The notes: generated by a model from the letters alone, not told the origin. A stretch of 64,000 bases of DNA from Cohnella phaseoli (GCF_003386235.1 NZ_QRDZ01000003.1:310001-374000), one strand, 5' to 3'. Positions 26,253 through 34,554 are shown, counted from the first letter of the stretch. Made by a program: numbers and translations.

Positions 26253-26738
26253 ATGTCAGCACATGCACACGGTCACGACCATGACCACGACCACGATCAC
26301 CACGGAGGGGCTTGCTCCATGCCGTCGTTTGACAATCGGGAGCTGATTCTTCGCGAGGATATTTTGAACAGAGCCCGCGAGTTGGCCAATCTGATTACGA
26401 CGGCGGAAGAAGTTAACGTCTACCAGCAAGCGGAGAAACGGATTCAATCGCATGAACGGGTTCAGGGACTGATTGTCCAAATCAAGAAAAAGCAAAAGGA
26501 ACTCGTGGCGTTCCAGAATACGTTCAAAAATCCGGCGATGGTCGAGAAGATCGAAGCGGAAATCAGCGTGCTTCAGGACGAGTTGGACGGCATACCTATC
26601 GTGCAGCAGTTCCAGCAGAGTCAGGTGGACGTTAACTATATGCTTCAGTCGATTATCTCGATTATTCGCGATACCGTGTCGGAGAAAATCGACGTGGAAG
26701 CGGCGAAACCTGCGGAAGCGCCGGAACAGTGCGATTGA
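26253..26738 (+). CDS. ricA: RicA (YmcA/YlbF family) regulator
   Basis: This 161-residue helical protein belongs to the YlbF/YmcA family. In B. subtilis, RicA with RicF and RicT carries iron-sulfur clusters, stimulates RNase Y maturation of mRNAs and affects competence, biofilm and sporulation. An unusual N-terminal segment (residues 3-18) is nearly all His and Asp, followed by GGACSMPS. The C-terminal Cys in EQCD could be a cluster ligand. The position after miaB matches ymcA. GGGAGGAAGAAGG precedes the ATG. Confidence 0.85.
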   Translation: MSAHAHGHDHDHDHDHHGGACSMPSFDNRELILREDILNRARELANLITTAEEVNVYQQAEKRIQSHERVQGLIVQIKKKQKELVAFQNTFKNPAMVEKIEAEISVLQDELDGIPIVQQFQQSQVDVNYMLQSIISIIRDTVSEKIDVEAAKPAEAPEQCD

Positions 26739-26803
26739 TCGCAGGGCGACAGGGTCAGATGGCTTGATTGGCATCTAACGGCGCGATAAAAATAGGTTGA
26801 TGA

Positions 26804-26845
26804 AATTGGCGGCATTAGGGAAATCCTTGTGCCGCCATTTGTTTG
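26804..26845 (+). terminator. Terminator after ricA
   Basis: TGGCGGCA at 26807-26814 pairs with TGCCGCCA at 26830-26837 and is followed by TTTGTTTG. Confidence 0.7.
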
Positions 26846-26849
26846 TTCA

Positions 26850-26881
26850 GGGGCTTCGACCGATGTTGTTTCGAGCCCCGT
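26850..26881 (-). terminator. Hairpin after the minus-strand repeat protein
   Basis: GGGGCTTCGA can pair with TCGAGCCCC with one bulged base. It lies beyond the end of the minus-strand gene and lacks a clear U tract on either strand. Confidence 0.4.
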
Positions 26882-26903
26882 TATTTACGACTATACTGGG
26901 CGG

Positions 26904-27512
26904 TCAACGACCGATGCTTGAAGCGGAGGCGATGCTCAGCGTGAAAGTACGCTGATCGAATTGCAGCATGTGGTTCTGGTTCGGAGCGAGCTTCCACCTC
27001 TGCAGCCATTGTGAAGACAGACGGAGCCGGTCGTCCGACAGATTGGCCGGAACATGCAGATGAAGCTTGACGAGGTGCTTGCCGCTGCGGACTTTGATGA
27101 TGGAGCCCTGACGCTCGGGAATGCCGAGCCTGGACAACAGCTCGTATCCGACGGACAAGCTGCCAGCGGCGATCGGTCCGGAAGCGATCAAGGCGACCGT
27201 CTCGCTGAGAGGAGCGGGGTTGATCGTTAATGACTGATCGTTCGGATTGTAATCAAGCGTGTATCTGCGCAGAGCGGTAAGCCGAAATCGGCGAGCAAGC
27301 GCGTAGTTCATCTCCATGAAGTCGGCGAAGCATTCCCGACCTTCTAGAAATTGCAGTTGAATTTGCTGCTTGATGCCGCCCCGTTTTAACGTCAGCTTCG
27401 TATTGCGGGGAATCGACAGCAGATCGGAGGCCTTCTCCGAGCAATTCAAGGTAAGTACGACGGTATGAAGAGGCAGCTTGGCGATAAATAAATCGAGTCG
27501 ACCGCTTGCCAT
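26904..27512 (-). CDS. Two-repeat protein resembling the N-terminal part of YheC/YheD coat-associated proteins
   Basis: This 202-residue protein of no firmly recognised family appears to be an internal duplication. About residues 15-100 and 110-195 share the order Leu-rich strand, LxIP, a basic strand, a central helix ending in A/W-R-x-L, and Y/L-Q-F/Y-D-x2-x-x-L-x-I. The pattern resembles the beta-barrel domain before the ATP-grasp of YheC/YheD spore-coat-associated proteins. Here the ATP-grasp is missing. The start is uncertain: AAGGAG is 13 bases before ATG 27512 and too close to GTG 27524. Confidence 0.55.
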   Translation of the reverse strand: MASGRLDLFIAKLPLHTVVLTLNCSEKASDLLSIPRNTKLTLKRGGIKQQIQLQFLEGRECFADFMEMNYALARRFRLTALRRYTLDYNPNDQSLTINPAPLSETVALIASGPIAAGSLSVGYELLSRLGIPERQGSIIKVRSGKHLVKLHLHVPANLSDDRLRLSSQWLQRWKLAPNQNHMLQFDQRTFTLSIASASSIGR

Positions 27513-27560
27513 AAGATAGGGCACTCTCCTTCAGGACAAAAAAACTAAATGAATCCTTCC

Positions 27561-27568
27561 ACTGTATG
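27561..27568 (-). promoter_or_regulatory. Possible mother-cell sigma-E/K-type -10 element
   Basis: The minus strand reads CATACAGT, close to the sigma-E -10 consensus, about 50 bases before the start of the two-repeat protein. A candidate -35 containing ATACA is three bases further away than usual, so the call is tentative. Confidence 0.35.
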
Positions 27569-27604
27569 CGAGGAAAGAGATGCCTGTTTGTATGATCGTC
27601 CCGA

Positions 27605-27650
27605 GAGGAAAAGGAAATGAACTCCCGTCACGCGCGGCGAAGGGAGTTCT
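27605..27650 (-). terminator. Terminator after bioY
   Basis: GAACTCCC at 27619-27626 and GGGAGTTC at 27642-27649 form an eight-base-pair stem. On the minus strand it is followed by ATTTCCTTTTCC just past the bioY stop. Confidence 0.65.
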
Positions 27651-27658
27651 TGCTGGAA

Positions 27659-28318
27659 TCAGCGTTTGGTTTTGCCGGAAGGGCGCACAAGCGGCAAGAC
27701 GGGACGAAGCGCGACAATAACGAGGGTGGCCGCGACGGCTTTAATGGCGTCTCCCGGCAAATAAGGGAACATGCCGGCGCGCAGCGCTCCCCCAAACGTG
27801 TCGTACTTCTCGCTGTCTACGACATGCGCGAGCCAAGGGACGCCGGTTATGTACACGATCAACGAACCGAAAACAAACACCGAGACGAGCAGCAGAGCTT
27901 GGCGCGAGCGGCTGATTTTGCGCGCGGTGCCGTAAATCCGGTCGGTTGCCCAACCGACCAGGAAGGCCGAGATCGGGAACATCCAGATAAATCCGCCGGT
28001 AGGACCGGTGATCTGAGCGATCCCGCCGGAGCCGTTCATTAGCGGCAAGCCGATGGCGGTTAAGGCGACGACAAGGAAAATGCTCCAAAATCCGTAAGCG
28101 GCGCCGAGCAAGCCTCCGGCTAGCATGATGGCGAATTGCTGCAGAGAAATCGGAACCGGCGTGAAGCCAAGATTGATCTTGACGAAGCTGCCGGCGATGA
28201 ATAGCGCGCCGAATAAGGCGATGTAGACGATTCCGCGGATCCAGGAATTTGAACGGCGAGTAACAGCTGCGCCTGCAGCTTCGGATGAAGCGGGTGATGA
28301 TGTTGATGAATTCGACAT
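27659..28318 (-). CDS. bioY: Biotin ECF transporter S component BioY
   Basis: This 219-residue integral membrane protein binds biotin as the substrate-specific component of an energy-coupling-factor transporter. About six hydrophobic segments follow a Ser/Ala-rich N-terminus of about 25 residues. BioY signatures include FTPVPISLQQFAIMLAGGLLG and GPTGGFIWMFPISAFLVG. TTAGGAGG precedes the start; ATG 28318 is chosen, with TTG 28324 as alternative. The gene diverges from the ECF ATPase genes across a BirA operator. Confidence 0.93.
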   Translation of the reverse strand: MSNSSTSSPASSEAAGAAVTRRSNSWIRGIVYIALFGALFIAGSFVKINLGFTPVPISLQQFAIMLAGGLLGAAYGFWSIFLVVALTAIGLPLMNGSGGIAQITGPTGGFIWMFPISAFLVGWATDRIYGTARKISRSRQALLLVSVFVFGSLIVYITGVPWLAHVVDSEKYDTFGGALRAGMFPYLPGDAIKAVAATLVIVALRPVLPLVRPSGKTKR

Positions 28319-28337
28319 TGTCAAAAAGCCTCCTAAA

Positions 28338-28368
28338 TGTTAACCTTGATTTGCAGTTGTGGTTAACA
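28338..28368. promoter_or_regulatory. BirA operator between bioY and ecfA
   Basis: TGTTAACC at 28338-28345 and GGTTAACA at 28361-28368 form a perfect inverted repeat with a 15-base spacer. This is the BirA (biotin-protein ligase repressor) operator pattern of Gram-positive biotin genes. It lies between the divergent genes and overlaps the predicted bioY start site. Confidence 0.88.
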
Positions 28369-28374
28369 ATTGAG

Positions 28375-28403
28375 ATTGTAGCACGGGATGTCCAGGTTGA
28401 AAA
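28375..28403 (-). promoter_or_regulatory. Promoter of bioY
   Basis: On the minus strand TTTTCA (28403-28398) and TACAAT (28380-28375) are separated by 17 bases. The predicted start point falls at the right half of the BirA operator. Confidence 0.55.
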
Positions 28404-28416
28404 GAGGGATTTTTAC

Positions 28417-29442
28417 GTGAGCGAGAACCGTCCGGTGTGGAATGCGGCAATTGGGAATACAGTAGAGAAGGATTCGAGGCCTGGCCGGATCGATTATGGA
28501 CAGGGGATTGAGCCTCTTGAAATAGACCGCGTTACGATTTATGGAGAAGACGAGACCGATGAGCAGGGTGTACGATTGCGGGCGGCGTCGTTGACGCTTA
28601 AGGCCGGGGAATGGCTGACCGTTGTCGGCGTAAACGGGAGCGGTAAATCGACGCTGGCTCGACTGCTGGCGGGGCTGTTGCCCGAACGAATGAGCGGCGT
28701 TATCCGGCGCGGGTTCGCAGGCGAGGGAGTCAGCCCAATCGTGCTGCAGCAGCCGAAGGCTCAGCTGTTCGGTGAAACGCCGCGCGAAGAGATTGTATTC
28801 GCATTGGAATGGCGAAACGTTCCGGCGGAACGGATGGTTGAGGCCGCGGAGCAGGCATTGCGTAGCGCAGGTTTGACGGCTCTGGCGGATGAATCGTGGG
28901 AGCGGCTATCCGGGGGGCAGCGCCAGATGGCTGCGTTCGCGGCGGCAACGGCTTTCTCTTCGCCGCTTCTTGTTATGGACGAAGCCACATCGATGCTGGA
29001 TGAGGACAATCGGGATGCAGTCATGCGCAGGGCCAGAGAGCTTCATTCGTGCGGAACCGCCGTTGTCTGGGTGACTCAGAGGCTGGACGAGCTCAGTCCG
29101 GACGATCGCGTCGTCGCGGTTCAAGAAGGCCGTATCGTGTACGATGGCGACGGACGCGAGTTTCTGTATGGTTCGGCGAGGGCAGAAGCTGAGAGAGGCT
29201 GGCTAGGGACAGAAGAAGCCGAGAACGGCGAGAGGATGGAGGGGGGCGGGGCCAGTGAGAGTGATATGGGGCATGCCGACAGCGCCTTATGGCCATTATC
29301 CCCGTGCCTCAGGGCTGGACTTAGATTGCCTTATTTGATGGAACTGGCGCTAGAGCTGAGAAAGCTGGGCAAGCTGCGCGATCCGCTGCCGATGACGGAG
29401 CGGGAATGGGAACAAGTGTGGGGGAACGCGGGTCATGGCTAA
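28417..29442 (+). CDS. ecfA: ECF transporter ATPase EcfA (first), with C-terminal extension
   Basis: This 341-residue ABC ATPase energises an ECF vitamin transporter, here very likely biotin. Walker A GVNGSGKST is near residue 70, the signature LSGGQRQ near 165 and Walker B LLVMDEATSMLD near 185. At the switch position it reads WVTQRLDE, with Gln instead of the usual His. A tail of about 100 residues follows the ATPase fold and includes a translated copy of the genomic repeat (SALWPLSPC). GTG 28417 follows AAGAGGGA. It overlaps the next gene by eight bases. Confidence 0.88.
   Translation: MSENRPVWNAAIGNTVEKDSRPGRIDYGQGIEPLEIDRVTIYGEDETDEQGVRLRAASLTLKAGEWLTVVGVNGSGKSTLARLLAGLLPERMSGVIRRGFAGEGVSPIVLQQPKAQLFGETPREEIVFALEWRNVPAERMVEAAEQALRSAGLTALADESWERLSGGQRQMAAFAAATAFSSPLLVMDEATSMLDEDNRDAVMRRARELHSCGTAVVWVTQRLDELSPDDRVVAVQEGRIVYDGDGREFLYGSARAEAERGWLGTEEAENGERMEGGGASESDMGHADSALWPLSPCLRAGLRLPYLMELALELRKLGKLRDPLPMTEREWEQVWGNAGHG
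29281..29322 (+). repeat. Dispersed copy of the recA-spacer repeat inside ecfA
   Basis: GCGCCTTATGGCCATTATCC starts at 29283, followed by CCGTGCCTCAGGGCTGG. It matches the core of the tandem array at 13862-14160 and the inverted copy at 14268-14296. It is read in frame in the C-terminal tail of the ATPase. Confidence 0.7.
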
Positions 29443-31129
29443 GGTTATAAAGCCGCACGGAATTCCGCTTCGGCTGGAGGGGATTCGCTGGCGGCGCGGC
29501 GAGGAAGGGGCCGGAGAGGGCCGTCTGGAAGAGTTGACTTTAACTCCGGGCAAAATCGTTCTGCTGATGGGAGCGAATGGCGCGGGTAAATCGACGCTGC
29601 TTGAGAAAATCGCCGGCTTGCGCCCCCCGGAAGGCTTGCAGGCAACCTACGGGCAGGAAGCGCTTTGGATGAGACGCCGCGGGATAGGCAGAGGTCGGCT
29701 GCGCCTGAACGAGCGGGCGCTGCTCTGCTACAGCTATGCGAGCCAGTCGCCGGAAGAGGGGCTGTTCGCACGCAGCATTAGCGACGAACTCGATTATTCG
29801 CTGCGACCGTATCGGCTGCCGCCGGAGGTGCAAGCGGAGCGTCGAGGAGATGCGCTTGGTGCGGTAGGTTGGGAGAGCGAGCAATGGTTGGCTCGAGATC
29901 CGTATTTACTGAGCGGCGGAGAGCGGCGCCGAACGGCGCTGGCCGCGGTGTTCGCCGCTCCCGCGCCGTGGCTGCTGCTAGATGAGCCGACGGCGGGGCT
30001 GGACGGCGCGGGACATCTGGTTATTGCGCGCAAGCTGAAGGAGCTCCGTTCCGAGGGAAGCGGAGTCGTGCTTGTCTCGCACGATTCCGACTGGGCGCTG
30101 CCGCTCGCCGACGAGGTGCTGCTCCTTGATTGTGCAGGGATGCTGCGGCTATGTTCCCGGGAGCAGTTGATCCAGCATCCCGAGTGGTTGGCGGAAGCGG
30201 GAATGCGCGTGCCGGCATGGCTGCGTACGGTCCATCGGCTGTGGCTCAGCGGGGCGCGGCTGGACCGTCTGGGAGACCCGCTAGCGGCAGCAATGGCGTG
30301 GCCTTCCGAGAACGAACGCGGTGAAGCGGCCGAGAGCGCTGCTGCTGTGGAGGTTCAGTCTCCTGTAGCCGACTCGCCAAGTCGTGAGCGCGGAATTCGG
30401 CATCGCCTGGCGGGATTCGATCCCCGCTCGATCTGGCTGGCGTACGTGCTGATCAGCGTCGGGCTTTTTACATTGCGAGATTGGAGCGGAATCGCGATTG
30501 GGGCAGCAGCGGTTGCCGCCTTGCTGCTCGCCGGCCGCGTGTCGTTGCGTCGCTGGCGAGGAGTAATTGCCAACTACGCGATTTTCTCGATCCTCACTTC
30601 GGCAATTTTTGCTTCGGGTGCGGGAGGAGATTGGGCGCTGCGTGGGGAAGCTTTTGCCGATACGTCGTTTGCTTTTACACGTACCCTGTTGATATTGCTG
30701 TTAGGCTTGGCCATCCCGCTGGTGATGTCGCCCTTGTCGTTAAGACGGTCGCTGGAGCGAATGACTTCGTTTCGAAACGCGAGCCCGCTGTGGGCGCAGA
30801 GAGGGATTTTGGCGGTGACGCTTATGATGCGTTTCGTGCCGGTGCTGTTGGAGCTATGGGAACGCTTCGCCAAAATAATCCGAGCCCGCGGCAAAAAAAT
30901 GGCGCGAAATCCCGTCGCTTTTGTCCGAAGACTGCGAGATATTGCTCTCCCTTTTTTACTGGCATTGTTTCGCCTTGGGGACGAGGTGACGCTTGCGCTG
31001 GAAAGCAGGGGCGTAGGAGACGGGAAGGCTGTTGTTCATACGCAGCAAATGAAATGGCGGCTCCGGGATTATGGGTTGGCGGCTGGAGGCGCTCTGCTCG
31101 CTTGTGGACTGTGGCTGTTAGGGCGTTAA
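29435..31129 (+). CDS. EcfA-EcfT fusion: second ECF ATPase joined to the transmembrane coupling protein
   Basis: The 564-residue protein fuses two subunits that are usually separate. Residues about 1-270 are an ABC ATPase with Walker A GANGAGKST, signature LSGGERRR, Walker B LLLDEPTAGLD and switch VSHDSD. After a linker of about 60 residues, residues about 330-564 form an EcfT domain with five to six membrane segments. The two coupling motifs are IIRARGK and LESRGVG. With the upstream ATPase and BioY it completes a BioMNY-type biotin importer. The reading frame is open throughout. Confidence 0.9.
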   Translation: MAKVIKPHGIPLRLEGIRWRRGEEGAGEGRLEELTLTPGKIVLLMGANGAGKSTLLEKIAGLRPPEGLQATYGQEALWMRRRGIGRGRLRLNERALLCYSYASQSPEEGLFARSISDELDYSLRPYRLPPEVQAERRGDALGAVGWESEQWLARDPYLLSGGERRRTALAAVFAAPAPWLLLDEPTAGLDGAGHLVIARKLKELRSEGSGVVLVSHDSDWALPLADEVLLLDCAGMLRLCSREQLIQHPEWLAEAGMRVPAWLRTVHRLWLSGARLDRLGDPLAAAMAWPSENERGEAAESAAAVEVQSPVADSPSRERGIRHRLAGFDPRSIWLAYVLISVGLFTLRDWSGIAIGAAAVAALLLAGRVSLRRWRGVIANYAIFSILTSAIFASGAGGDWALRGEAFADTSFAFTRTLLILLLGLAIPLVMSPLSLRRSLERMTSFRNASPLWAQRGILAVTLMMRFVPVLLELWERFAKIIRARGKKMARNPVAFVRRLRDIALPFLLALFRLGDEVTLALESRGVGDGKAVVHTQQMKWRLRDYGLAAGGALLACGLWLLGR

Positions 31130-31139
31130 CGTTTAAGAG

Positions 31140-31203
31140 ACGAAAGAGGCTGTTTCATTGGCAAAGGCAACTTGGCTTTTGCAGATGAGACGGTCTCTTT
31201 CGT
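31140..31203 (+). terminator. Long hairpin terminator after the biotin ECF operon
   Basis: Two 29-base arms (31140-31168 and 31175-31203) pair around AACTTG. Nearly all differences are A/G or C/T, so the RNA stem is kept by G-U pairs. The end TCTCTTTCGTT is pyrimidine-rich. Confidence 0.7.
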
Positions 31204-31245
31204 TGTCGGAATTGCTCGTAAAATACGAAATGGGAGTACGATGTA

Positions 31246-31254
31246 TGATATAAT
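31246..31254 (+). promoter_or_regulatory. Extended -10 promoter of the TerD-family gene
   Basis: TGATATAAT is a perfect extended -10 about 43 bases before the TTG start. No convincing -35 is seen. Confidence 0.5.
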
Positions 31255-31296
31255 CTGGTAATAGAGTGATGATTATCCGGGAGGAGAGAAAGAGAA

Positions 31297-32511
31297 TTGA
31301 TCCTAGCCAAAGGTCAAAAAGCGGATCTCACCAAGGGAAGAAGCGTTAGCGCGATTTCATTTGGACTGAGCTGGCGTTCCGCAGATTCGGAGATTGATAT
31401 TAACGCCTCGGCATTTCTGTTAAATGCAGGCGGAGTGTGCGTCCGCGACGAGGATTTTATTTTCTACGGGCAACAAGAGAGCCGGAATGGGGCTATCGTT
31501 CACGCCCAGCAGTCGGGAGACATTCGCGAGGTAATCCGGATCGACATCTCGCGGATTCCGGCAGATATTGAGCGGATTGCGATCACGCTGACGATTCATG
31601 ACGGCGAAATAATCGGAAAATCCTTCGGTCTGGTGTCCGAAGCGGCGTGCACGATTACCGATTGCGGCAGCGGCGAGCAGTTGGGCGATTTTCGATTTGG
31701 CGAGGACCTTAGTCTGGAAACCGCGATTGTCGTGGGAGAGTTTTACTTACATAAAGGCGATTGGAAGTTCAATGCGGTGGGCAGCGGGTTTAACGGCGGG
31801 TTGCCAAAGCTGGTGACCAATTTCGGACTGGAGGTCGAAGAGGAGGTTGCGGCTGCAGCGGAACCCGTGACAAAACCGGCGGCTCCGATCGAGAAATCGC
31901 CTCCGGAACCTGTTCACAAACCTGCACCTGCGGCAGAGAGCTCTTCTCCTGTACAGCTTAGTAAGGTGAGCTTGGAGAAACAGGGCAGCGTAAACATTCG
32001 GAAATCGGGCAAGGTTACGGCAAGGTTGGAGTGGGAATCCGCCAAAGATTTGGATCTCTATTGTTTCTATGTGACGGCAAACAATGAGGTAGGAAAGATT
32101 TATTATCGCAACATGGGATCGCCGCAAAAATCTCCGTACATTCAGCTCGATGGAGATTCTAAAGGAAAAGGCCAAGAAACGATTACGATCCATAAGCCGG
32201 AAGAGCTGAAATATGTGTTGTTCGCCGCGTATAGCGCAATTAGCAATGGAATCGGCAGCTTCTATTCCATGAAAGCGAGGGCTGTCGTCGATAACCATCA
32301 AGGGCAGCAAGTCGTGTCTTCCCTGTACGAGAAAAACAACTACTCTTATTGGGTCGCTATCGCGCATATCGATTTTACGTCCCCGTCGGAGATGAAAGTC
32401 AGCCACGTAGAGCAATATTCCAAACGGTTCACGGAAAAAAGCCCGCTGCTCTATGAGGATGGGTCATTTAAGATGAACGTGGGCAAGGCCGAGTTCAAGA
32501 GCTGGAGATAG
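31297..32511 (+). CDS. TerD/TerA-type tellurium-resistance or stress protein
   Basis: The 404-residue cytoplasmic protein has an N-terminal TerD domain (about residues 1-180) with EIDINASAFLL, RIDISRIPADIERIAI and GEFYLHKGDWKFNAVGSGF, the calcium-binding fold of the Ter family. A Pro/Ala-rich linker (about 190-225) leads to a second, TerA-like beta domain starting KVTARLEWESAKDLDLYCFY. The TTG start follows GGGAGGAGAG. The gene stands alone here with no other ter genes, so a general envelope or DNA-damage stress role is as likely as tellurite resistance. Confidence 0.8.
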   Translation: MILAKGQKADLTKGRSVSAISFGLSWRSADSEIDINASAFLLNAGGVCVRDEDFIFYGQQESRNGAIVHAQQSGDIREVIRIDISRIPADIERIAITLTIHDGEIIGKSFGLVSEAACTITDCGSGEQLGDFRFGEDLSLETAIVVGEFYLHKGDWKFNAVGSGFNGGLPKLVTNFGLEVEEEVAAAAEPVTKPAAPIEKSPPEPVHKPAPAAESSSPVQLSKVSLEKQGSVNIRKSGKVTARLEWESAKDLDLYCFYVTANNEVGKIYYRNMGSPQKSPYIQLDGDSKGKGQETITIHKPEELKYVLFAAYSAISNGIGSFYSMKARAVVDNHQGQQVVSSLYEKNNYSYWVAIAHIDFTSPSEMKVSHVEQYSKRFTEKSPLLYEDGSFKMNVGKAEFKSWR

Positions 32512-32518
32512 AGAGCGT

Positions 32519-32548
32519 AACGGCTTGAAGCTAGTCTTCAAGCCGTTT
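32519..32548. terminator. Bidirectional terminator between terD-like and MFS genes
   Basis: CGGCTTGAAG at 32521-32530 and CTTCAAGCCG at 32536-32545 form a perfect ten-base-pair stem. The loop contains the stop codon of the minus-strand MFS gene. TTTGTT follows on the plus strand. Confidence 0.8.
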
Positions 32549-33754
32549 GTTCAGCAATACGATGAGAGCCGCTGCTACGCCAAGGGCCGAACCGAAAAGA
32601 AAGCCTGCTTGCAGGCCGCCAATGGCGTTAAGTCCGCCTGCGATATAAGGGCCGAGGAACATGCCAAGCGAGTAAACGGACTGATACAGTCCCATAGCGG
32701 TCGCTCGTTCGGAGGTTTGAAAGCTCCGGATGGCCAAGCTGAGCAGGAGCGGGAAATACATCGCCTGGGCGAATCCGTTAAGCACCTGCGTCAGAGCCAG
32801 AACGGCGAGGCTCTGAGTGAACGGGATAACGGCAGTAAAGCAGGCAGCGAGCAGGAAGCCGATGACAATGGTAGCGCGCGTACCGAAGCGGGGAGCGAGA
32901 TAGCGTCCGCTCCAGAGCGAGACAAGAGCGTGCGGAACCATAAACGCAATGACGATGCCGGTAAGCTGCGCTTCGCTGGCGCCCAGTTCGACCGCTTGCA
33001 GCGGTGTAAAGCCGAACATCGTAATGAAGAGAATGCCGTGCGCGAGCACGGAAAGGGTCGAAACGAGCCATAGCGACCGTGAACGCAGCACCTTGGCGAC
33101 GATGGTTTTATCGATTGTCGCGGCGGCGGATTTGGCCGGTTTTGACGACTGCGCTTGCGGTTCGTAGACGAAGAGTGCGACCAGCGTACCGACCGCGGCA
33201 ACGCCAACTCCGGAAAGAAAAGCGGTATCCCAGCCGCCAGAGTAGGCGAGCCATCCGCTAAGGCTCATCCCGGTGAGCTGTCCGAATACGGTCAGGAAGC
33301 TAAGCGTACCCATCGCCTGATGGGTCTGGTTGGACGGATAATAGGAAGCATACAGCACGGTGAAAGGAACCCAAGCCGCTGCACATACGCCCGCCATTAA
33401 CCGTCCGGCTAAAGGTCCGCCCCATGTCCCCGGCAGCAGAAAAAAGAGGCAGCTAACGAGCCCCGCCAGCATTCCGATAATCAGAAACGGCTTGCGGCGA
33501 GTCATCGCGTCCGAGTAGATGCCGAGAGGAAACCGGATAATGATCTGCGTAATGCCGTAGCTGCCAAGAATAAAGCCGATCCAGCCCAACGATAATCCCC
33601 GTTCATGGAGATAAGGACTTAGGATCGGCACGTATATATACAGAGTCGTCCAATACAGAATCGTCGCGACCGCGAAGATAAGGTGCTTGCTTCGGACGGA
33701 CGGTTCGTCTTGTCGCTGCTGTAACTGTTGCGTCAATTCGGATCTCGGGTGCAT
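32531..33754 (-). CDS. Major facilitator superfamily transporter
   Basis: The 407-residue protein has twelve hydrophobic segments in two six-helix halves separated by a Lys/Ser-rich loop. The motif A-like loop RFPLGIYSDAMTRRKPF lies between helices 2 and 3. It resembles drug or sugar efflux MFS proteins of the YfmO/YdhP kind, but the substrate cannot be assigned. AGGAGG lies upstream of the ATG on the minus strand. It converges on the TerD-family gene and diverges from the accessory array. Confidence 0.85.
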   Translation of the reverse strand: MHPRSELTQQLQQRQDEPSVRSKHLIFAVATILYWTTLYIYVPILSPYLHERGLSLGWIGFILGSYGITQIIIRFPLGIYSDAMTRRKPFLIIGMLAGLVSCLFFLLPGTWGGPLAGRLMAGVCAAAWVPFTVLYASYYPSNQTHQAMGTLSFLTVFGQLTGMSLSGWLAYSGGWDTAFLSGVGVAAVGTLVALFVYEPQAQSSKPAKSAAATIDKTIVAKVLRSRSLWLVSTLSVLAHGILFITMFGFTPLQAVELGASEAQLTGIVIAFMVPHALVSLWSGRYLAPRFGTRATIVIGFLLAACFTAVIPFTQSLAVLALTQVLNGFAQAMYFPLLLSLAIRSFQTSERATAMGLYQSVYSLGMFLGPYIAGGLNAIGGLQAGFLFGSALGVAAALIVLLNKRLED

Positions 33755-33997
33755 CGTTGCGGAAGTCCTCCTGAAGGGGTTATTTTTACGAAGTGCGTGT
33801 TATTTGGACCCTTTCTTAATGTAACGGATTCTTAGTGGGATGGGAAGAGTGTAACGCATAGGAAGGTAACGCATCGAGAGAATGGGGCAATCAATAGGAT
33901 AGGCCTTTTTTTTATTTTCACCTATGTTTAGGGTTATTTGGTAAAATAAGATGACGGCAATTAACGGAAGTTATTTATCATTTTTAGGAGTGTGCCT

Positions 33998-34507
33998 ATG
34001 GAAATAGCGTCCGAAGTAATCGAGAGTATGCTGGTTAAATTTAAGTCGGAAAGGAAATGGACTCTTCAAGCGATTGAGCAGCTGACGGATGAGGATATAA
34101 TGTGGTCTTCGAACGCGGATAGCAATAGCATAGCGAATTTGGTTGCTCATATTCACGGGTGCGTTCATTCAAGAATTGAAACTATTTTTCGGGATATCCC
34201 GGACACCAGGAACAGGGATCGGGAATTTGAACGCGGGCTGAAAATGTCCAACGAGCAGGCTTACGGCATGACCAAGGAAGCATTCGATATCATAATTCAA
34301 TATCTTGAACATCTGAGAGCGAAGCCTGATTTGTTGTTATCTCAGCCTTTTATCGAGCGGCCGCCCCTAACACATAGTCAAGTAAATAATGAGACGACGG
34401 TTCTGAATCTGATGATAGCGATGGTTAGAGAGGTTCATTACCATACCGGACAAATTATATATGCAGCGAAAATAAGAAAAGGGCAGCTGACGTGGAGATA
34501 CGATTAA
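33998..34507 (+). CDS. DinB/DUF1572 family protein
   Basis: This 169-residue four-helix-bundle protein has the family's metal-binding histidines in LVAHIHGCVHSR and VREVHYHTGQI. DinB-like proteins in Bacillus include thiol transferases and damage-induced proteins of unknown role. AGGAG at 33985-33989 is eight bases before ATG 33998. This gene opens the A+T-rich run of small co-directional genes. Confidence 0.82.
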   Translation: MEIASEVIESMLVKFKSERKWTLQAIEQLTDEDIMWSSNADSNSIANLVAHIHGCVHSRIETIFRDIPDTRNRDREFERGLKMSNEQAYGMTKEAFDIIIQYLEHLRAKPDLLLSQPFIERPPLTHSQVNNETTVLNLMIAMVREVHYHTGQIIYAAKIRKGQLTWRYD

Positions 34508-34554
34508 AATCAATGTACTGGGTTATTCCCATCTAAAGAAAAGAAGGAGATTAT

